Shown here piece by piece: positions 19,924 through 32,373 of a DNA stretch of 64,000 nt. The notes under the pieces were generated by a model. That model saw only the letters and a list, made by a program, of their open reading frames with translations. It searched no databases and was not told where the DNA came from. The position numbers and the translations under genes were made by a program. Origin of the DNA: Salticus scenicus (taxonomy: Eukaryota > Arthropoda > Arachnida > Araneae > Salticidae); the NCBI GenBank assembly GCA_963930645.1, contig OZ005651.1, positions 328,991,527-329,055,526 of the forward strand, read 5' to 3'. Positions within the stretch are counted from its first letter, which is position 1; every line of letters starts with the position of its first letter.

Positions 19924-20951
19924 ACTTTCCGAACACTATAGTGAGGAAAGTATTGTAATCATGTCAAAAATCCGAATTTGAGATTTTGATGTTCCTATAC
20001 GTTTCAAGGTCCAATGAGTCCGTTTTCACTATTTTTGCGATGATATATGTATGTGTGTGTGTATGTATGTGTGTATGTATGTGTGTATGTCTGTGAGTGA
20101 ACACGCTAGCGTCTAAACGCTTTGTTCGAATAAGCTAAAAGTTGGTACGTATATTGTAAATCACCATAGTACGAACCCTATAGATTTTGGTGAATCTAGC
20201 ACTTATAGTTTTTTTTACAGGGACACAAAGAAAAATTCTTTATCATTACGGCCTATGGGACCAAAATCTTAAAAGTGCGATAGCATCTAAACGCCTTATT
20301 CAATTGAGCAAAAAATTTATACACATATTATAGGTCACAGATACTCAACCTGTATAGATTTTGGAGAATCTAGGACTTATAGTTTTCTTACAGGGTCATA
20401 AAGAAAAATTCTTTATCATTATGGCCAATGGGGCCAAATTTTTAAAAGTGTGATAGCGTCTAAACGCCTTATTAATATAAACAAAAAATTTGTACACATG
20501 TTCTAGGTCACAGTTGCACACACTGTATAGATTTTGGTGAATCTAGCACTTACAGTTTTTTTACAGGGACACAAAGAAAAAATCTTTATCATTATGGGCT
20601 ATGGGACCCAATTTTTAAAAGTGCGATAACATCTAAACGCCTTATTCAATTGAGCTGAAAATTTATATGAATATTATAAATCACTGTTGCACTAACTATA
20701 AGCATTTTGGTGAATCTAGCATTTATAGGTTTTTACAGGGACACAACGAAAAATTCTTTATCAATATGATCTATGGGCTCAAAGATCAGTAGCGTTAAAT
20801 AAAACATCGTTTAATATATGGAGAAAAATACTCAAACACTCTATTATGGTTTTCTCCCTTTTGTTTGTTTAACAACTCCTCTTTCTTTACTTTATCTACA
20901 AAACTGTTAATTACTCAATGTTCGGAAAGTCGAGTGGAGTCACTCCAGATT
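19924..20951 (+). mobile_element. Non-autonomous Helentron/DINE-1-like element, copy 1
   Basis: Begins ACTTTCCGAACACTATAGTG, a hairpin (ACTTTCC/GGAAAGT). A TGTGTATG microsatellite follows at 20046-20098, then about four ~180-bp tandem units sharing AGCxTCTAAACGCCTTATTC and ACAGGGACACAAAGAAAAA. It ends with an inverted copy of the start (TGTTCGGAAAGT, 20919-20930) and a terminal hairpin GAGTGGAGTCACTC (20932-20945). This order of parts is that of DINE-1/HINE elements; the class call is inference. Nothing codes. Confidence 0.5.
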
Positions 20952-21424
20952 TTTTATTTATTTATTTTTTTAATCCAAAGCTTTCTTTGTTAAATACACA
21001 TGCTGAATGTCATAATTAAAAGAAAATGTCCTAAGAAATTAACATGCATAATTCCTTATAAAGTGTTTAACATAATGTTTTTCATCGAATATATAACTAT
21101 TTATTAATACTATTACTCGATATGAGAAACATCGAGGAATCTTTAAAGCAAATAACAATCTAAAATTCGGTTATAATTCTTATGCTGCATTTGCAAATCT
21201 AGAGAAAATACATTAGAATAAAAGTCTTAAAATCATAAATTATTGATTTTAGAATATTATTGCATGTAAACTTAATCACATGATCAAGGAAGAAAGCATA
21301 AAACATATCCTATAGAAATCTTTATGTAAACGTATTATTAGTTTAGTATGATTATACATTATTTTGATTATATTTCATGATTATATATTATTTAACGATT
21401 TCCATAAAAGTTTAGGTTAAAGTT
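20952..21424. other. AT-rich spacer
   Basis: No feature recognised. Confidence 0.3.
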
Positions 21425-21509
21425 TTTCTTTTTTTTTCTTTCTTTTCTTTTCTTTTTCTTTTTTTTCCCTTTTTCTTTCTTTCTTTCTTTCTTTCTTTTT
21501 TTTTTTTTA
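21425..21509. repeat. Polypyrimidine (CTTT)n tract
   Basis: About 85 bases almost wholly C and T, in CTTT and TTTTTC units, directly before the satellite array. Confidence 0.8.
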
Positions 21510-21529
21510 TTGCTGCTTAAAAATCGATA

Positions 21530-22935
21530 TCCCCTGTTTGCGACATATGGAAGAGATTGGGTTTACTCAGAAATATATATAACGATATTGATGAAAGTTT
21601 GGGGTTAATCATTTTTTTGGCTGAAAAGTCAGTTGAACTTATCTTCATATGCAGGAAAATTTACGTTCGCTGTTAACCCTTTACACATTGTTTTCAAAAT
21701 ATGGCAGAAATTGGTAGTTTTGATGAAAGTTTGGGGTTAAGGGTTTTTTTGGGATAAAAAATGAACTGACTTATTCCCATTTTCAGAAAAATTCTAATTT
21801 TTTGCTAACTTTTTATCCGCCGGCGGTTGCAACATATGGCCCAAATTGAGTTTACATGGAAATGGATATAGTGAAATAGATAAAAATTTGGGATTAACGG
21901 TTTTTGAGGTGCAAAATCAATTGGACTTATCGTAATCTTAATAAAAAAAATTTGACTTCACCACCGTTTGCAAAATTTGGAAGAAACTGAGTTTACTCAG
22001 AAATAGATCTCAAAAATTTTATGAATGTTTAAGGTTTAATTTTTTTTTGGGAATGAAAAATCAATTGCATTTATCTTCGTCTTCAGGAAAATTCCCTTTC
22101 GCTGTTAACTTGTTATTCGCCGTCTGCAAGATGTGGCAAAAATTGGGTTTATCTGGAAATGGATATAACGATTTTAAAAAAGTTTGAGGTTAAGTGTTTT
22201 TTGCGTAGAAAAATCTAATGGACTTACCTTCATCTTCAATAAAATTCGCATTTGCTGCTAACCCTTTATCCGCCGACCGCAACATATGGCAGAAATTAGA
22301 TTTACTCAGAAATAGATTTAACAATTTTAATAAAAATTTGGGATAAAGGTTTTTTTTTTTTCCAAGGGGAAGGGGGGGGGGGTGAAATGTCGATTAGACA
22401 TATCATCGTTTTCAGGAAAAATCACATCCTTGTTAACCATTTATCCAGCGGTGACACTATATGGCAGAAATAGGGCTTACTCGGAAATAGATGCAACAAT
22501 TCTGAAGAAAATTTGGGGTTAAGGTTTTTTGGTAAGCAAAATCAATTGCGCATATAGTCGTCTTCAGGAAAATTCGCGTTCATTGTTAATCGTTTATCCG
22601 CCGATTGTAAAATTTCGCAGAATTAGGGTTTACTCAGATATGGATATAAAGATTTTCATGAAAGTTTGAACTTAAAGATTTTTACGGTGAAAAATCGTTT
22701 GGATTTATCCTCATTTTCAGGAAAATTCGCGTTTTGTGGTAACCGTCATATCCGTCGGTTGCAAAATGTAACAGAAATTGGGTTTACTCAGAAACATGCA
22801 TAACGATTTTGATAAAAACTTAGCGTTAAAGGTTTTTTGAGATCAGAAACTCATTTGACTTATTTTCTAGATAAGATGAGATAGTTCGATTTGAATTTTT
22901 TTTATCTCCAGGAAAAATAAATTTCACTGATAAAC
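21530..22935. repeat. Degenerate ~150-bp satellite array
   Basis: Around nine units. Each carries variants of GGCAGAAATTGGGTTTACTC, then GATGAAAGTTTGGGGTTAA, CAATTGGACTTATC, CAGGAAAATTCGCGTTC and GTTAACCCTTTATCCGCCG. Start words fall near 21558, 21850, 21990, 22147, 22290, 22469, 22628 and 22780. Units are well diverged and no long frame is shared between them. Confidence 0.75.
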
Positions 22936-23597
22936 CGCGCTCCGTCCGAGACAGAAAAATAAAAAATATATTTCCGAAAACAAATCATGGTATTTACAGT
23001 ACGAATAATTTTTACAATGAAATCGAGTGAATTCGGTCATCCAGATACTATTCATAATTTACGAATTTCCGCTTTTAAAAAACGGTCAAAAGTGAATGGT
23101 CCCCCTTTAAGTTACATTTGATAAAAGAAAATTGACATTTTTAAGTACTTATAGCTCTGGGTTAGATTAGTTCTTTCGGTTTTATTTTGTGTGGCAACTG
23201 GCAACAGAGTAGTTTTATTTGTTCTTTGAGATCTACTGCATCTTTTTTTGCTTACAAATAATTTGCTCAGATTAGTGAAATAACAAAGAATAATCGAATA
23301 TCATTTCACATTTTAATCTCTATATATTTAAAAAAAAAAAAAAAAAAGTTACTGTCACTGGCGTCAAATTTTTTTGTCTGCGACAGCATCTTCCACTGGA
23401 GGGCAGGGTCCTTCCCGTCATGAGAGGTATCAATGTGTTCCGAATACTCCAAGGAAGACATTTCAGCTGCTTAGAAATTTCTATCATTTTAATTAAAGAA
23501 GTTATTAACTAAAAACGACAAGTTTATGAAGGTACTCTGTTTGCCATTTTGAAGAAAGTTTCTCCCAGTGACGTTGTTCTTCTGTCATGAAGTCATT
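22936..23597. other. Intergenic DNA
   Basis: Unique sequence, somewhat richer in G and C near 23370-23440. I tried to read exons there and could not support one. Confidence 0.3.
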
Positions 23598-23957
23598 TTA
23601 CACGGGGAAATTAAATTATGATCCATGGTTGTACGTAGGTAGGTTCGATTTAACGTCGCACCAGTACTGCGCTATGGGTAATTGGCGGCGGTCTGGGATG
23701 CACCCCTAGAGATGTTCCGGTCACGTGCCATCACAATTTTAATCCTTTCCGGAAGGGATCCCCCCCCCCCCCGCTTTGGCGATCCCCAGAGGTATAGTGT
23801 ATGTGGGAACATGGGGGACTTTTCGGTCACGACAGATTTTATGTGCACCAGCCACGATTAGTATACACGACGGTCTTTGACCAGCTCAAGTATCGAATCG
23901 GCAATCTTCCAATTACGTGCTCGGCGCTTTACAGACTAGGGTACCGCGGGCAGAAAC
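23598..23957 (-). mobile_element. SINE family A, copy within a local duplication
   Basis: Antisense copy of 61773-62085: GCGTCGCACC-type tail at 23650, GGTCTGGGATGCACCCCTAG, and the tRNA-like head complement ending GGGTACCGCGG at 23939-23950. Its outer flank ATGATCCATGGTTGTA is repeated before the next copy at 24043, showing that flank and SINE were duplicated together. Confidence 0.6.
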
Positions 23958-24026
23958 CATGGATGTGAAAAGAAAGAAAATAAATATCAACTTTTTTTCT
24001 CTACTTTTAGAAAATTAGTTTTCTTA

Positions 24027-24352
24027 CACGGTAAAATTAAAATATGATCCATGGTTGTAGGTAGGTTGTGTTTGACGTCGCACCATTACTGCGCTATGGA
24101 TAACTGGCGACGGTCTGGGACGCACCCCTGCGGATGTTCAGGAGACATGCCACCACAATTTTGGTCCTACACGAAGGGGATGGTCCGCCACTTCAGTGGC
24201 CCCCCAGAGGTATAATTTTGACAGGAACATGGAGGATATTGCGGCCACGACATGTTTTACGTGCACCAGCCACAATTAGTGTACACGGCGGTCTTTGGCT
24301 GGCTCGAGAACCGAACCCGCAATCTTCCAATTACGAAGGGGTACCGCGGTCC
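24027..24352 (-). mobile_element. SINE family A, second copy of the duplication
   Basis: Same orientation and flank as the preceding copy, about 430 bp further on. About 20 bp of the head (around the anticodon-loop equivalent) is missing. The plus frame at 24134-24379 is a SINE artefact. Confidence 0.6.
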
Positions 24353-24473
24353 GGATCTAAGGTTGTAAAAAATAAATAAAAAGGGTCATATACTAATGCT
24401 GTAATGCAAAATGGTCCAGATATTATGAATTTTTTTTTATTAAAAAATATATATAAATATTATATATTTCAAT

Positions 24474-24668
24474 TTGACATTGAATATGAGAATTTCCATA
24501 ATAATTTTCTGCGTTTGTCTTGTAATTCTCCTTTTCAGTGAAAGAAAACAGCGAAGAGACGGGCAGAGCTCTGCATGTGTTAATAAGTTAAGTGAGTCGG
24601 GGGGAATGAGGAGAAGCCTCCCTGGGGGGTTGGTGAGTGGAGCGAGCAGGGGGCAGAGCCCCCTAGTT

Positions 24669-24672
<4 letters not shown>
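24474..24672 (+). mobile_element. Helitron-like 3' terminus
   Basis: Ends in the hairpin GGGGGC-AGA-GCCCCC directly followed by TAG, so the edge reads CCCCCTAG|T, preceded by GGAGCGAGCAGG. A GC hairpin plus CTAG before a host T is the Helitron 3' signature. The left boundary is uncertain. Confidence 0.4.
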
Positions 24673-24705
<33 letters not shown>

Positions 24706-24868
24706 AAGAATAAACCTTACATACAAAAGCAAAGTTTAGAAAATCTATATTTGTGTTCTACAGTTCTTGTCATTCCCAAGAAACTGTATTTATTTATTTA
24801 CTTTTTAACAAACCTATTACCCAATATTTTCTTTCTCATTTTTCTGGAAATACATAAATAACCTTATA

Positions 24869-25960
24869 ATTAATTATAGTGAGAATTCTTCGTCAAAAAT
24901 TCTTGATCGATAACCGCATCGCAAAACTGAAATTACTGTAGTCAATAATTTTATTATGCTTATTAAAATTTCCCATTCCTGATCCTGAATGTACAAAGAT
25001 AAAATTGTTTGGAATTAGAGCATCATAAATTGTTAAAATTGGTTTCAGATGTACTTTATCACGTAGAAGGATTCCCTTTTTGGAAATGTCCTATTTTATT
25101 TATTAATTGACTTATTTAGTTATTATATGTATTTAAAAAGATTAATTCTGAAAATTAACGGGTCATCGAAGTGATTGAGCAATCCCTTCCACGGAGGATC
25201 AAAATTGGGATAGCATGTTTCCGGACCACACCTACAGGTGAGTCCCAGAGTGTCGACAATTGCCCGTTGCGTAGCACTAGTGCGACGTAAAACCTACTCA
25301 CTCACTCGGATAATTAACCATATTGAGAGTTCTTTGTCGAATATTGTTGATCGATAGTCCCATCATAAAACTGAAATTGTTAACTATGAGCAATAATTGT
25401 ATCATGGCTATTAAAACTTTTTATTCCTGAATGTCTAAAGATAAAATTGTTTGTCATTTAAGGAATAATGTAATTATAAGTTGTTAAAATCTAAGTAAAA
25501 TGTGTTTCTGCATGTAAAAGAAGGATCTTTCTTTCGAAACGCCACATATTTTTTTATTTATTTGCTGATTTACTTACTTATTAAAAATATGTATTTAAGA
25601 AGATTGATTCTTTTATTTAACTATATTGGGAGTTCTCCGTCGCATATTGTTGATCGATAATCGTATCATAAAACTATGGAATTGTTTAAAGTGAGCAATA
25701 ATTGTATCATATTCGTTAAAATTTCTTATTCCTGAATGTCCAAAGATAAAATTGTCTGTCGTGTAAAGAATTACGGAATCGTAAATTGCTAAAATATGGT
25801 TCAAAATAACGTATATTTCAGTTTGTAGTTTACGGCTTCACTTCTTCAAAATGCCAATTTTTCTTTTAATTTATTTAGTTCCTTGCTATACTATTTATTA
25901 ATATTAATGTGGTGCTTACGTTACTATTACTATTTTATTATTGCTCATGTCACTTTATTG
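24869..25960. repeat. Three-unit ~300-bp tandem array
   Basis: Units start near 24869, 25312 and 25614. Shared text includes GAGAGTTCTTTGTCG, TTGATCGATA-CATCATAAAACTG, GCAATAATTGTATCAT and TTCCTGAATGTCCAAAGATAA. Unit 1 and unit 2 are separated by a SINE fragment. Units are diverged and non-coding. Confidence 0.65.
25161..25311 (+). mobile_element. SINE family A, 5'-truncated, inside the tandem array
   Basis: Contains only the 3' half of family A: CAATCCCTTCCACGGAGG, TTTCCGGACCACACCTAC and GTAGCACTAGTGCGACGTAA. A possible AATTAAC duplication flanks it. Confidence 0.6.
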
Positions 25961-27326
25961 CTTCTTCCTAATTTATTTATTTACTTGTTCATCTTTAGTT
26001 GTTTCATGATCATGAATGTGTTTAAGAAGTTTAAAATTAATAAAATTTCTTTCTTCTACGTATCATCCTCTAAATTTGAAAATAAGTATTCTTAAAATAA
26101 AAATTTTTATATCCTGAAATATGGATAACGATGGAAGAATTTATTAAAAAGAAGAATTAATTTATATTCAAATGGTGGAATACGTAAATTATTCATTCAA
26201 GAATTATAATAATTTTATATCATCTTTTCATGTTGGTTTCATTAATAATTCATACCTCGTCGTTCTAATGTTTTGCATATGAACCCATATCCTAGAGTCA
26301 AGTGGGAAAACTGGTTCTTATAAAAATAAAATCAACTCAAAAAACTTAAGTCAGAAAGATTACATTTGCCACATGGAAAATAATTGTATTTAATTTACAT
26401 ACTGGTTATTTTGAACTAGCATAAACTTCAATGGGATAATAATTAATAAAAATAAGGGTAATTAAAAATATATATATATATGTCTAGAAAAATAGTTTCA
26501 TTTCTTTTAAAGAATAGCTATTTATGTTCAAATAAGCTGAGATTTCAGGTTTAAAATTTAGCTCTAAGGCTATAAAATGCTCTAATTGTACAAATTCATA
26601 TTATTAACTCATTAAGTTCACAGGGTATATTTTATAAAAACAAGCATTGAAACTTTTTTCTGTTAATAATTATATCATTGGATTGATGTATAATTTATTC
26701 CAGTTTTGTTTGGCGTGAAAACATTGCTGTGTAATAAGTTATTTCAACTTTTGAAATATATAATTTATTATTTAAAGCGTGCGTTGTAATTGTATCTACA
26801 CATTAAATTATCCAGATTTCAAAATTTTATATTACTTTTGAGCTAAAGCATCTAACATATTAGCTTGTTAAAATAGATCGATATATTCAGCTTTTTGAGT
26901 TTAATAGAGCATCAAAAATCTATAAACATTCGCACCATCTACGGGAAAAATGCAATAGAAGAAAATATGGCAGAAAGTTAATTTGCTTTTTCAAAGATGA
27001 TCAGTTAAACACAGATGTTTCACATTCAAAACCAGAGTTGCGTGATATTGAGAGAAAAATTTAATAAACCTGTGATTAAACCAGGTATTGCTTTATTAAC
27101 CGGATAAATATATATACTCGTATATATATGCATTTAATTGGCTTTTTCAGTAGAAAATGTTCGTCAAATAGTAAAAGAGTTTGTAAATGAGTGAATGTGT
27201 TTATATCTAATATATTGTTTAGTTTAAATTATAAATAAGATTATACAAGTTATTGCGTATTATTATTAATTATAACCAATAATAGTTAGTCTGATGTAAA
27301 AATGAGAAAACAACACAAAAGTAATC

Positions 27327-27365
<39 letters not shown>

Positions 27366-27647
27366 TGAATATAATAGATTTAAAGCCAATGTTTCAAAGA
27401 AACTAATAAATCCCGTTACAAAATTTTGTCTATATTATTTTTACAAAAACAGTGTTCTAAACTCAAAAAATTAAGTAAAGATCTTTAATTTTTTTTTTCT
27501 CTCTCTTCATAACAGGAAAATAAAAATAAAATAAAATAAAATAAAACTTAGTACAAAGCAAAAGTTTAACAAACCCATTTTTTGGCAAGAATTATTTATT
27601 TTTAATTATTACAAATTTTTTATACCTAAAATTTATAAGTAAATTAT

Positions 27648-27683
<36 letters not shown>

Positions 27684-28124
27684 CAGGGGCCACCACGACT
27701 TAAGACATGTGAAGCAGGTTAAACTAGTTTGTCGAGCGTCCAACTTTCCCAAAATTTTCTGCAAGATCGTAGGATAAGAAAGAAAAAAGTTAAAATGAAG
27801 ATTTATATTATTAGATGACAAATAAAGTATTATTTTATAATTACAAATTAAATTTATATAAATTCAATCAATCATATATATTATGATTTGAAATAATTAT
27901 TGATATTTATAAATCAATTTTATATAAACTAAATCAATCATATATATTATATTTTGAAATATTAACCACTATGTACAGCTATACTTAATGATGATAAATC
28001 ATAATCATAAAATACTACAAAGATATTTGAAAAATGTATAGAATCATCCGAAACCAAGCAGCATGATAACAGTATGGGCAAAAAAAAAAAAAAAAAAGGG
28101 GGATACACACAGCAAATGCAATTT
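25961..28124. other. AT-rich DNA without gene
   Basis: (TA)n at 26469-26480 and 27651-27680, poly(A) at 27331-27362 and a ~60-bp direct repeat with AATCAATCATATATATTAT at about 27845-27960. An open frame without ATG at 26864-27064 was judged chance. Confidence 0.35.
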
Positions 28125-28412
28125 TCCTTCTACATTGTAGTTGTAATTTCATAGGGAATTTTTCACATGCTGCGTATTTAATTTGAATATCCAATCATTT
28201 CAATCGCGTTGCAAAAGTTCTTTTTTATGAAAAACACCTTATAAACTTACAAATATTAGTAAATAAATAAAAATATGTTAAAGTTACAAGCCTGTAAGGG
28301 GTTTTTCACAAAAAAGAACTTTTGCAACGTTGTTGAAACAATTGAATCTTCAAATTAAATGCATGTGTAAATGAAGCATGTGTAAAACCCCCTATGAAAT
28401 TTGAACTCTGGA
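28125..28412. mobile_element. Palindromic MITE, ~290 bp
   Basis: Left text TTTCATAGGGAATTTTTCAC...GTTGCAAAAGTTCTTTTTTA is answered inverted by AAAAGAACTTTTGCAACG...GTAAAACCCCCTATGAAA. Arms over 100 bp, with an AT-rich loop around 28260. No coding. Confidence 0.65.
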
Positions 28413-28846
28413 AAATACCTAAAATCTAGCTCATTCTTTTGCCGACTACTATGTGCTTAATTTTTGCTCCATTCAAATGAGCTTTTGACAAAAGTAGCTC
28501 AATATATCTAGCTTTAAACCTGCGCAATAAAAACTTTTCTATCTTTCGCGCATGCGCAATAAAATAATATTTACTATAAATATTCATATCTCAACGAATG
28601 TTACACATGGGAATTTATGTTTTAGAATAATGTTTCTCTAATGTTTTATCAATTTTTCAGCAAGTTTTGTAAAATTTTACGGAAATCCGTTCTAGTTATA
28701 AGCAAAAAACTGGTCAAAAACTTTAGTAATTTTTGAAAAAAAAATTATAGTTGCTGAAATAATTGCGAAATTACCGGATCAAATCATACAAATATTGTGT
28801 GCAATAATATATTAGAGTTACAAGTAATTTGTATCTTTCTGTGATA

Positions 28847-29499
28847 CAGGGTGATCCAAAGTATTTTCGCTTTTCTTCAATTTGTGGTTGGTCCCCTCAG
28901 GCCCTGATTACCCAATAGGCATGTGCTTCCCCTGGAAAATTTTGGAAAGGCTCTAAATTAAGCAATAAATGGGTCCCGAACTGTAAGCTTGTGGTCTAAA
29001 AGCATTGTCTGATTATAAAACGTCACAGTCCTACCTGACAGCACAACTATCATTTCTAGATTATATAGGATATATATACTAATAAACCTTTTACACATTC
29101 ATTTATAATGGAATAATTTCATATACTGTGGTGAATATAGGCTTTCACCAGTTTATATCTGGGTACAAAAATCAAGTGAATTTGCTTGTCTATATTTTAA
29201 GCGAATTTACTTGTCCTCAATTCCAGGTAACTACAAAATTTAATGAAAAATTTATAAATTTTTCAAGATGTTTGTATGAGTTTTTAGACCAAGAAGTCAG
29301 TGGAGGCCCCCAAATGGATTTGTGCTTCCCCTCAATTGTAAGGTTAATCGGGCCCTGGGTCCCTAACTGCACTCTAGAGTAAAACGATAATGGAAAATAT
29401 GAGTTTTAAAATGCTCTTTGCATGTATGAAGTTTCCGGTCATTTCGCTTAGTATTTTTTAAGATAATCGAAAAAATTCTAATAATTTGAACACCCATTG
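28847..29499. mobile_element. TA-flanked DNA element with CAGGGTG-type ends
   Basis: TA then CAGGGTGATCCAAAGTA on the left. On the right, the reverse complement of the last bases reads CAATGGGTGTTCAAATTA next to TA. About 653 bp, with an 84-codon open frame (29128-29382) that looks like no known protein. Likely a non-autonomous Tc1/mariner-type element. Confidence 0.4.
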
Positions 29500-31951
29500 T
29501 ATATATATATTAAAATTATACTGGTCAAATTTTTCATATAATTTTTTCAATATTAATAGATATTTTTATTCTAGTTATTTAGTGACCTATTTAGGCTCTT
29601 GTGGATTATCGTGGTAGTTTAATAACCTGTAAAAGGTCCAGGGTTAGATTTTGTTATTTTGTTTCAGTATTAATTTTTAAATTCCTTTAGTTTCAAATTT
29701 GCAGCTGATATAAAAGATGGCATTAAAGATGAGCCGTCACAAGAAACGTTCTTAAATGGACTCTGTTTTTCGTGGGGGTATATTTCAGTACCATAGCATT
29801 CATAAATGGTTGATACTTGTTACAAGCTAAAACTAAAAACTAATTAAATAATTAAATAAAAGGTTCAATGTTAAACGTGTCCAGAGGGAAGATGACAATG
29901 ATGATGTCTATTATGACATGGTAAATGAACAGCAATAATATGACTGTACTTTTACATCGACTCATGCTGAATGGAATCGTTCGTGGTACTTTTAGTTTAG
30001 AAAATGTTCACAAAGATTTCTATACAAAAAATATATTTGTAAAACATAGTTAAGAACAGGTAAAGTCCCAATCCCTATTTAATTGGCTGAATGTACTAGA
30101 AAATTCAATATATTATAATGCTATAATAGTCTAATGGTTTGCAATATGTAATAGTAAGTAATCAACAATAACAAAACAAAATATAATAAATATTTATTTA
30201 TGTTTATGCATATGATAATCGTTATGCTAATAATAATACAACGAACATTTTTAATTGACATAGCTTTTTCCGATAAAATTCTAGAGCGACAGGAAATCAA
30301 AATCTAGTAGTTACGTTTCTTACCCAAAGGATGATGATGATGATAATAATAATAATAATAATAATAATTGACACACAAACACACAATACGTGCTAAACAT
30401 TGTTATCACGACTCCTTCAATGAAAGGTAAGTTAATATGACTTATTTTTAATTTGTCTAGTAATTAAAATTTTTGAAATCCCTCCTCTAGCAAACGTTAA
30501 ATTTCAAAAACGTAAATAAACAGAATGGAAAAAAAAAAAAGTGTTGTTTAAAATACATATATGCTATATTCGTGTATAAAATGCATAGTATAATGCAAGC
30601 AACATTCATTATTTGAATATCTTCAGATGGAAGGTTATCTTTTTAGGAATTATATATCAACTATAAAAATATTTATAATTAAATGAAGAAAAAAGGCCTT
30701 GAAGAAGTGATATTGCGAGGACTAAATACTAATGTAAACGTTCTCACAGAACGTTGAAGAACAGCCTTTTACGCAGTACAGGTTTTATTGACATTTTTTA
30801 CTTTGCTATGACAATCATAATTTAGCCTCCATCAAGCTACCCTGACTCGTCTACTTCTCTAAGTTTAATTTTTCCTAATTATTCCAAATAATATACCAGT
30901 GGTAAAGGAAATATTAATGAGCGTAATTTGCATCGAATATATTTGCCTTATTTTTCATAACATGTTTGGAAACACAATCAAAAATAGTAAATGACAGGAG
31001 GTGTTACCGCAAAAACCTGTAAAACTTCCATTCCTTGATAATAAATGGTTTTCACATTTCACTTTTCGAGAATTGAGGATTGAAAAAAATGAAAGTAATT
31101 ACTTATTATGCCCTTGAGACCATCAAAGAAATCCTATAATAGCATTAGTTTTACAATGATCTTAACCGCAATAGTTGGATCCAAGGTTAAAAAATCCTAT
31201 TTTCCTTTCCTCTCTTGCAGGAAATTGTTTTGTCGGAAAAGAAGGAAAGGAAGAAAAAAAATAACGGTTTTACAAAACAAGGATAGATTTTTGCATTTTT
31301 AAATTTCAGAACTTAAAGATGACGCTCATGTATTTTAAATTTTGTTAAAAGTTTTCAAGGATTTTAATATGTCCGCAAGAATTTACAAAGTTTTGCAATT
31401 AAGTATGTTTTAGAAGTAGGCTTCGAAAAGCACATTGTGTTATCAAAATATTGAAATGAGAAAAAAATTAGGTAGCATAATTAAGAAGACCGAAAGTACA
31501 AACTACACAAACAGCCTTCCTTCATGTAACAGAGCTGCTACAGGCGACTTCTTCTTCTTATTATTATTATCATTTTTGTACCACTATTTCCCCCCCCAAA
31601 AAAATAAAATTTATAATGTATGTTCGCATGCAAATTTGCACTTTGCCTGCATAAATTTATTAGAAATTCTATGTTATGTAAATAACTGTTATGGAAATAA
31701 TAATAAAAAAGTTGCCTTTGGCAGCCCTAATGCAATGTCTATAATTAATTTCCTAATTTAAAAGAGAAATTAAAAACCAAATTCTACTCAAGTGCGTTTT
31801 GAAGACATACGCAATTAAACTAAAAATAAAACCAGAAAAGTAAGATAAATTATTATCTAATTATTGCACATTAAATATATGACATTTTTTTTCTTAGAAA
31901 GTAAATGATTCTTGAATGACAATTATCATATTCTGAGAGAGAGAGAGAGAG

Positions 31952-31995
<44 letters not shown>

Positions 31996-32160
31996 ATCTG
32001 ATAATAAAAACAAATATCTAATAAATTTAACAGAATTTATGCTTAAATGATATAAGAATAAATTTGTAAGTATACTCATTTTTGAAGAGATATAGTAACG
32101 TTTAAAAAACTGTATGTATTTAAACTGAATTTAATCAAGAAAATTTATTTACAATTTGTA
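29500..32160. other. AT-rich DNA without gene
   Basis: A weak tRNA-like remnant at about 29595-29655 (GGTCCAGGGTTAGATT near its end), AAT triplets at 30339-30367, GA and TA repeats at 31936-31989. At 31576-31625 a block TTGTACCACTATTTCC...AAATTTATAAT recurs at 63717-63760. The 108-codon frame at 31435-31761 looks like chance. Confidence 0.35.
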
Positions 32161-32373
32161 CAGTCAGTAACAAAAGTATCCGAACTCTAGCAAAAATTCC
32201 TATATAAAAAGAGTAGAGTTAATACAGTTTTGTTAAATAAATCCTTGTCGAATCATGTTCTTAGACTGACTAAGAACATGATTCGACAAGGATTTATTTA
32301 ACAAAACAGTATTAACTCTACTTTTTTTATATAGGAATTTTTGCTAGTGTTCGGATACTTTTGTTACCGACTG
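32161..32373. mobile_element. Perfect palindromic Tc1/mariner-type MITE with TA duplication
   Basis: TA at 32159-32160 and 32374-32375 flank 213 bp. Termini CAGTCAGTAACAAAAGTATC and (inverse) GATACTTTTGTTACCGACTG. The arms meet at CATGTTCTTAG-ACTGA-CTAAGAACATG near 32263. The near-identity of the arms suggests a young copy. Confidence 0.75.

Noticed and set aside
26864..27064. 67-codon frame after a TTCAG acceptor-like site
   Set aside because: No ATG, no partner exon and AT-rich codons; statistically ordinary.
29595..29655. tRNA-like remnant
   Set aside because: B-box-like text is degenerate and no arms pair; too weak for a feature of its own.
31435..31761. 108-aa plus ORF
   Set aside because: Crosses ATT and C/A homopolymers and has background composition; frames of this length are expected by chance here.
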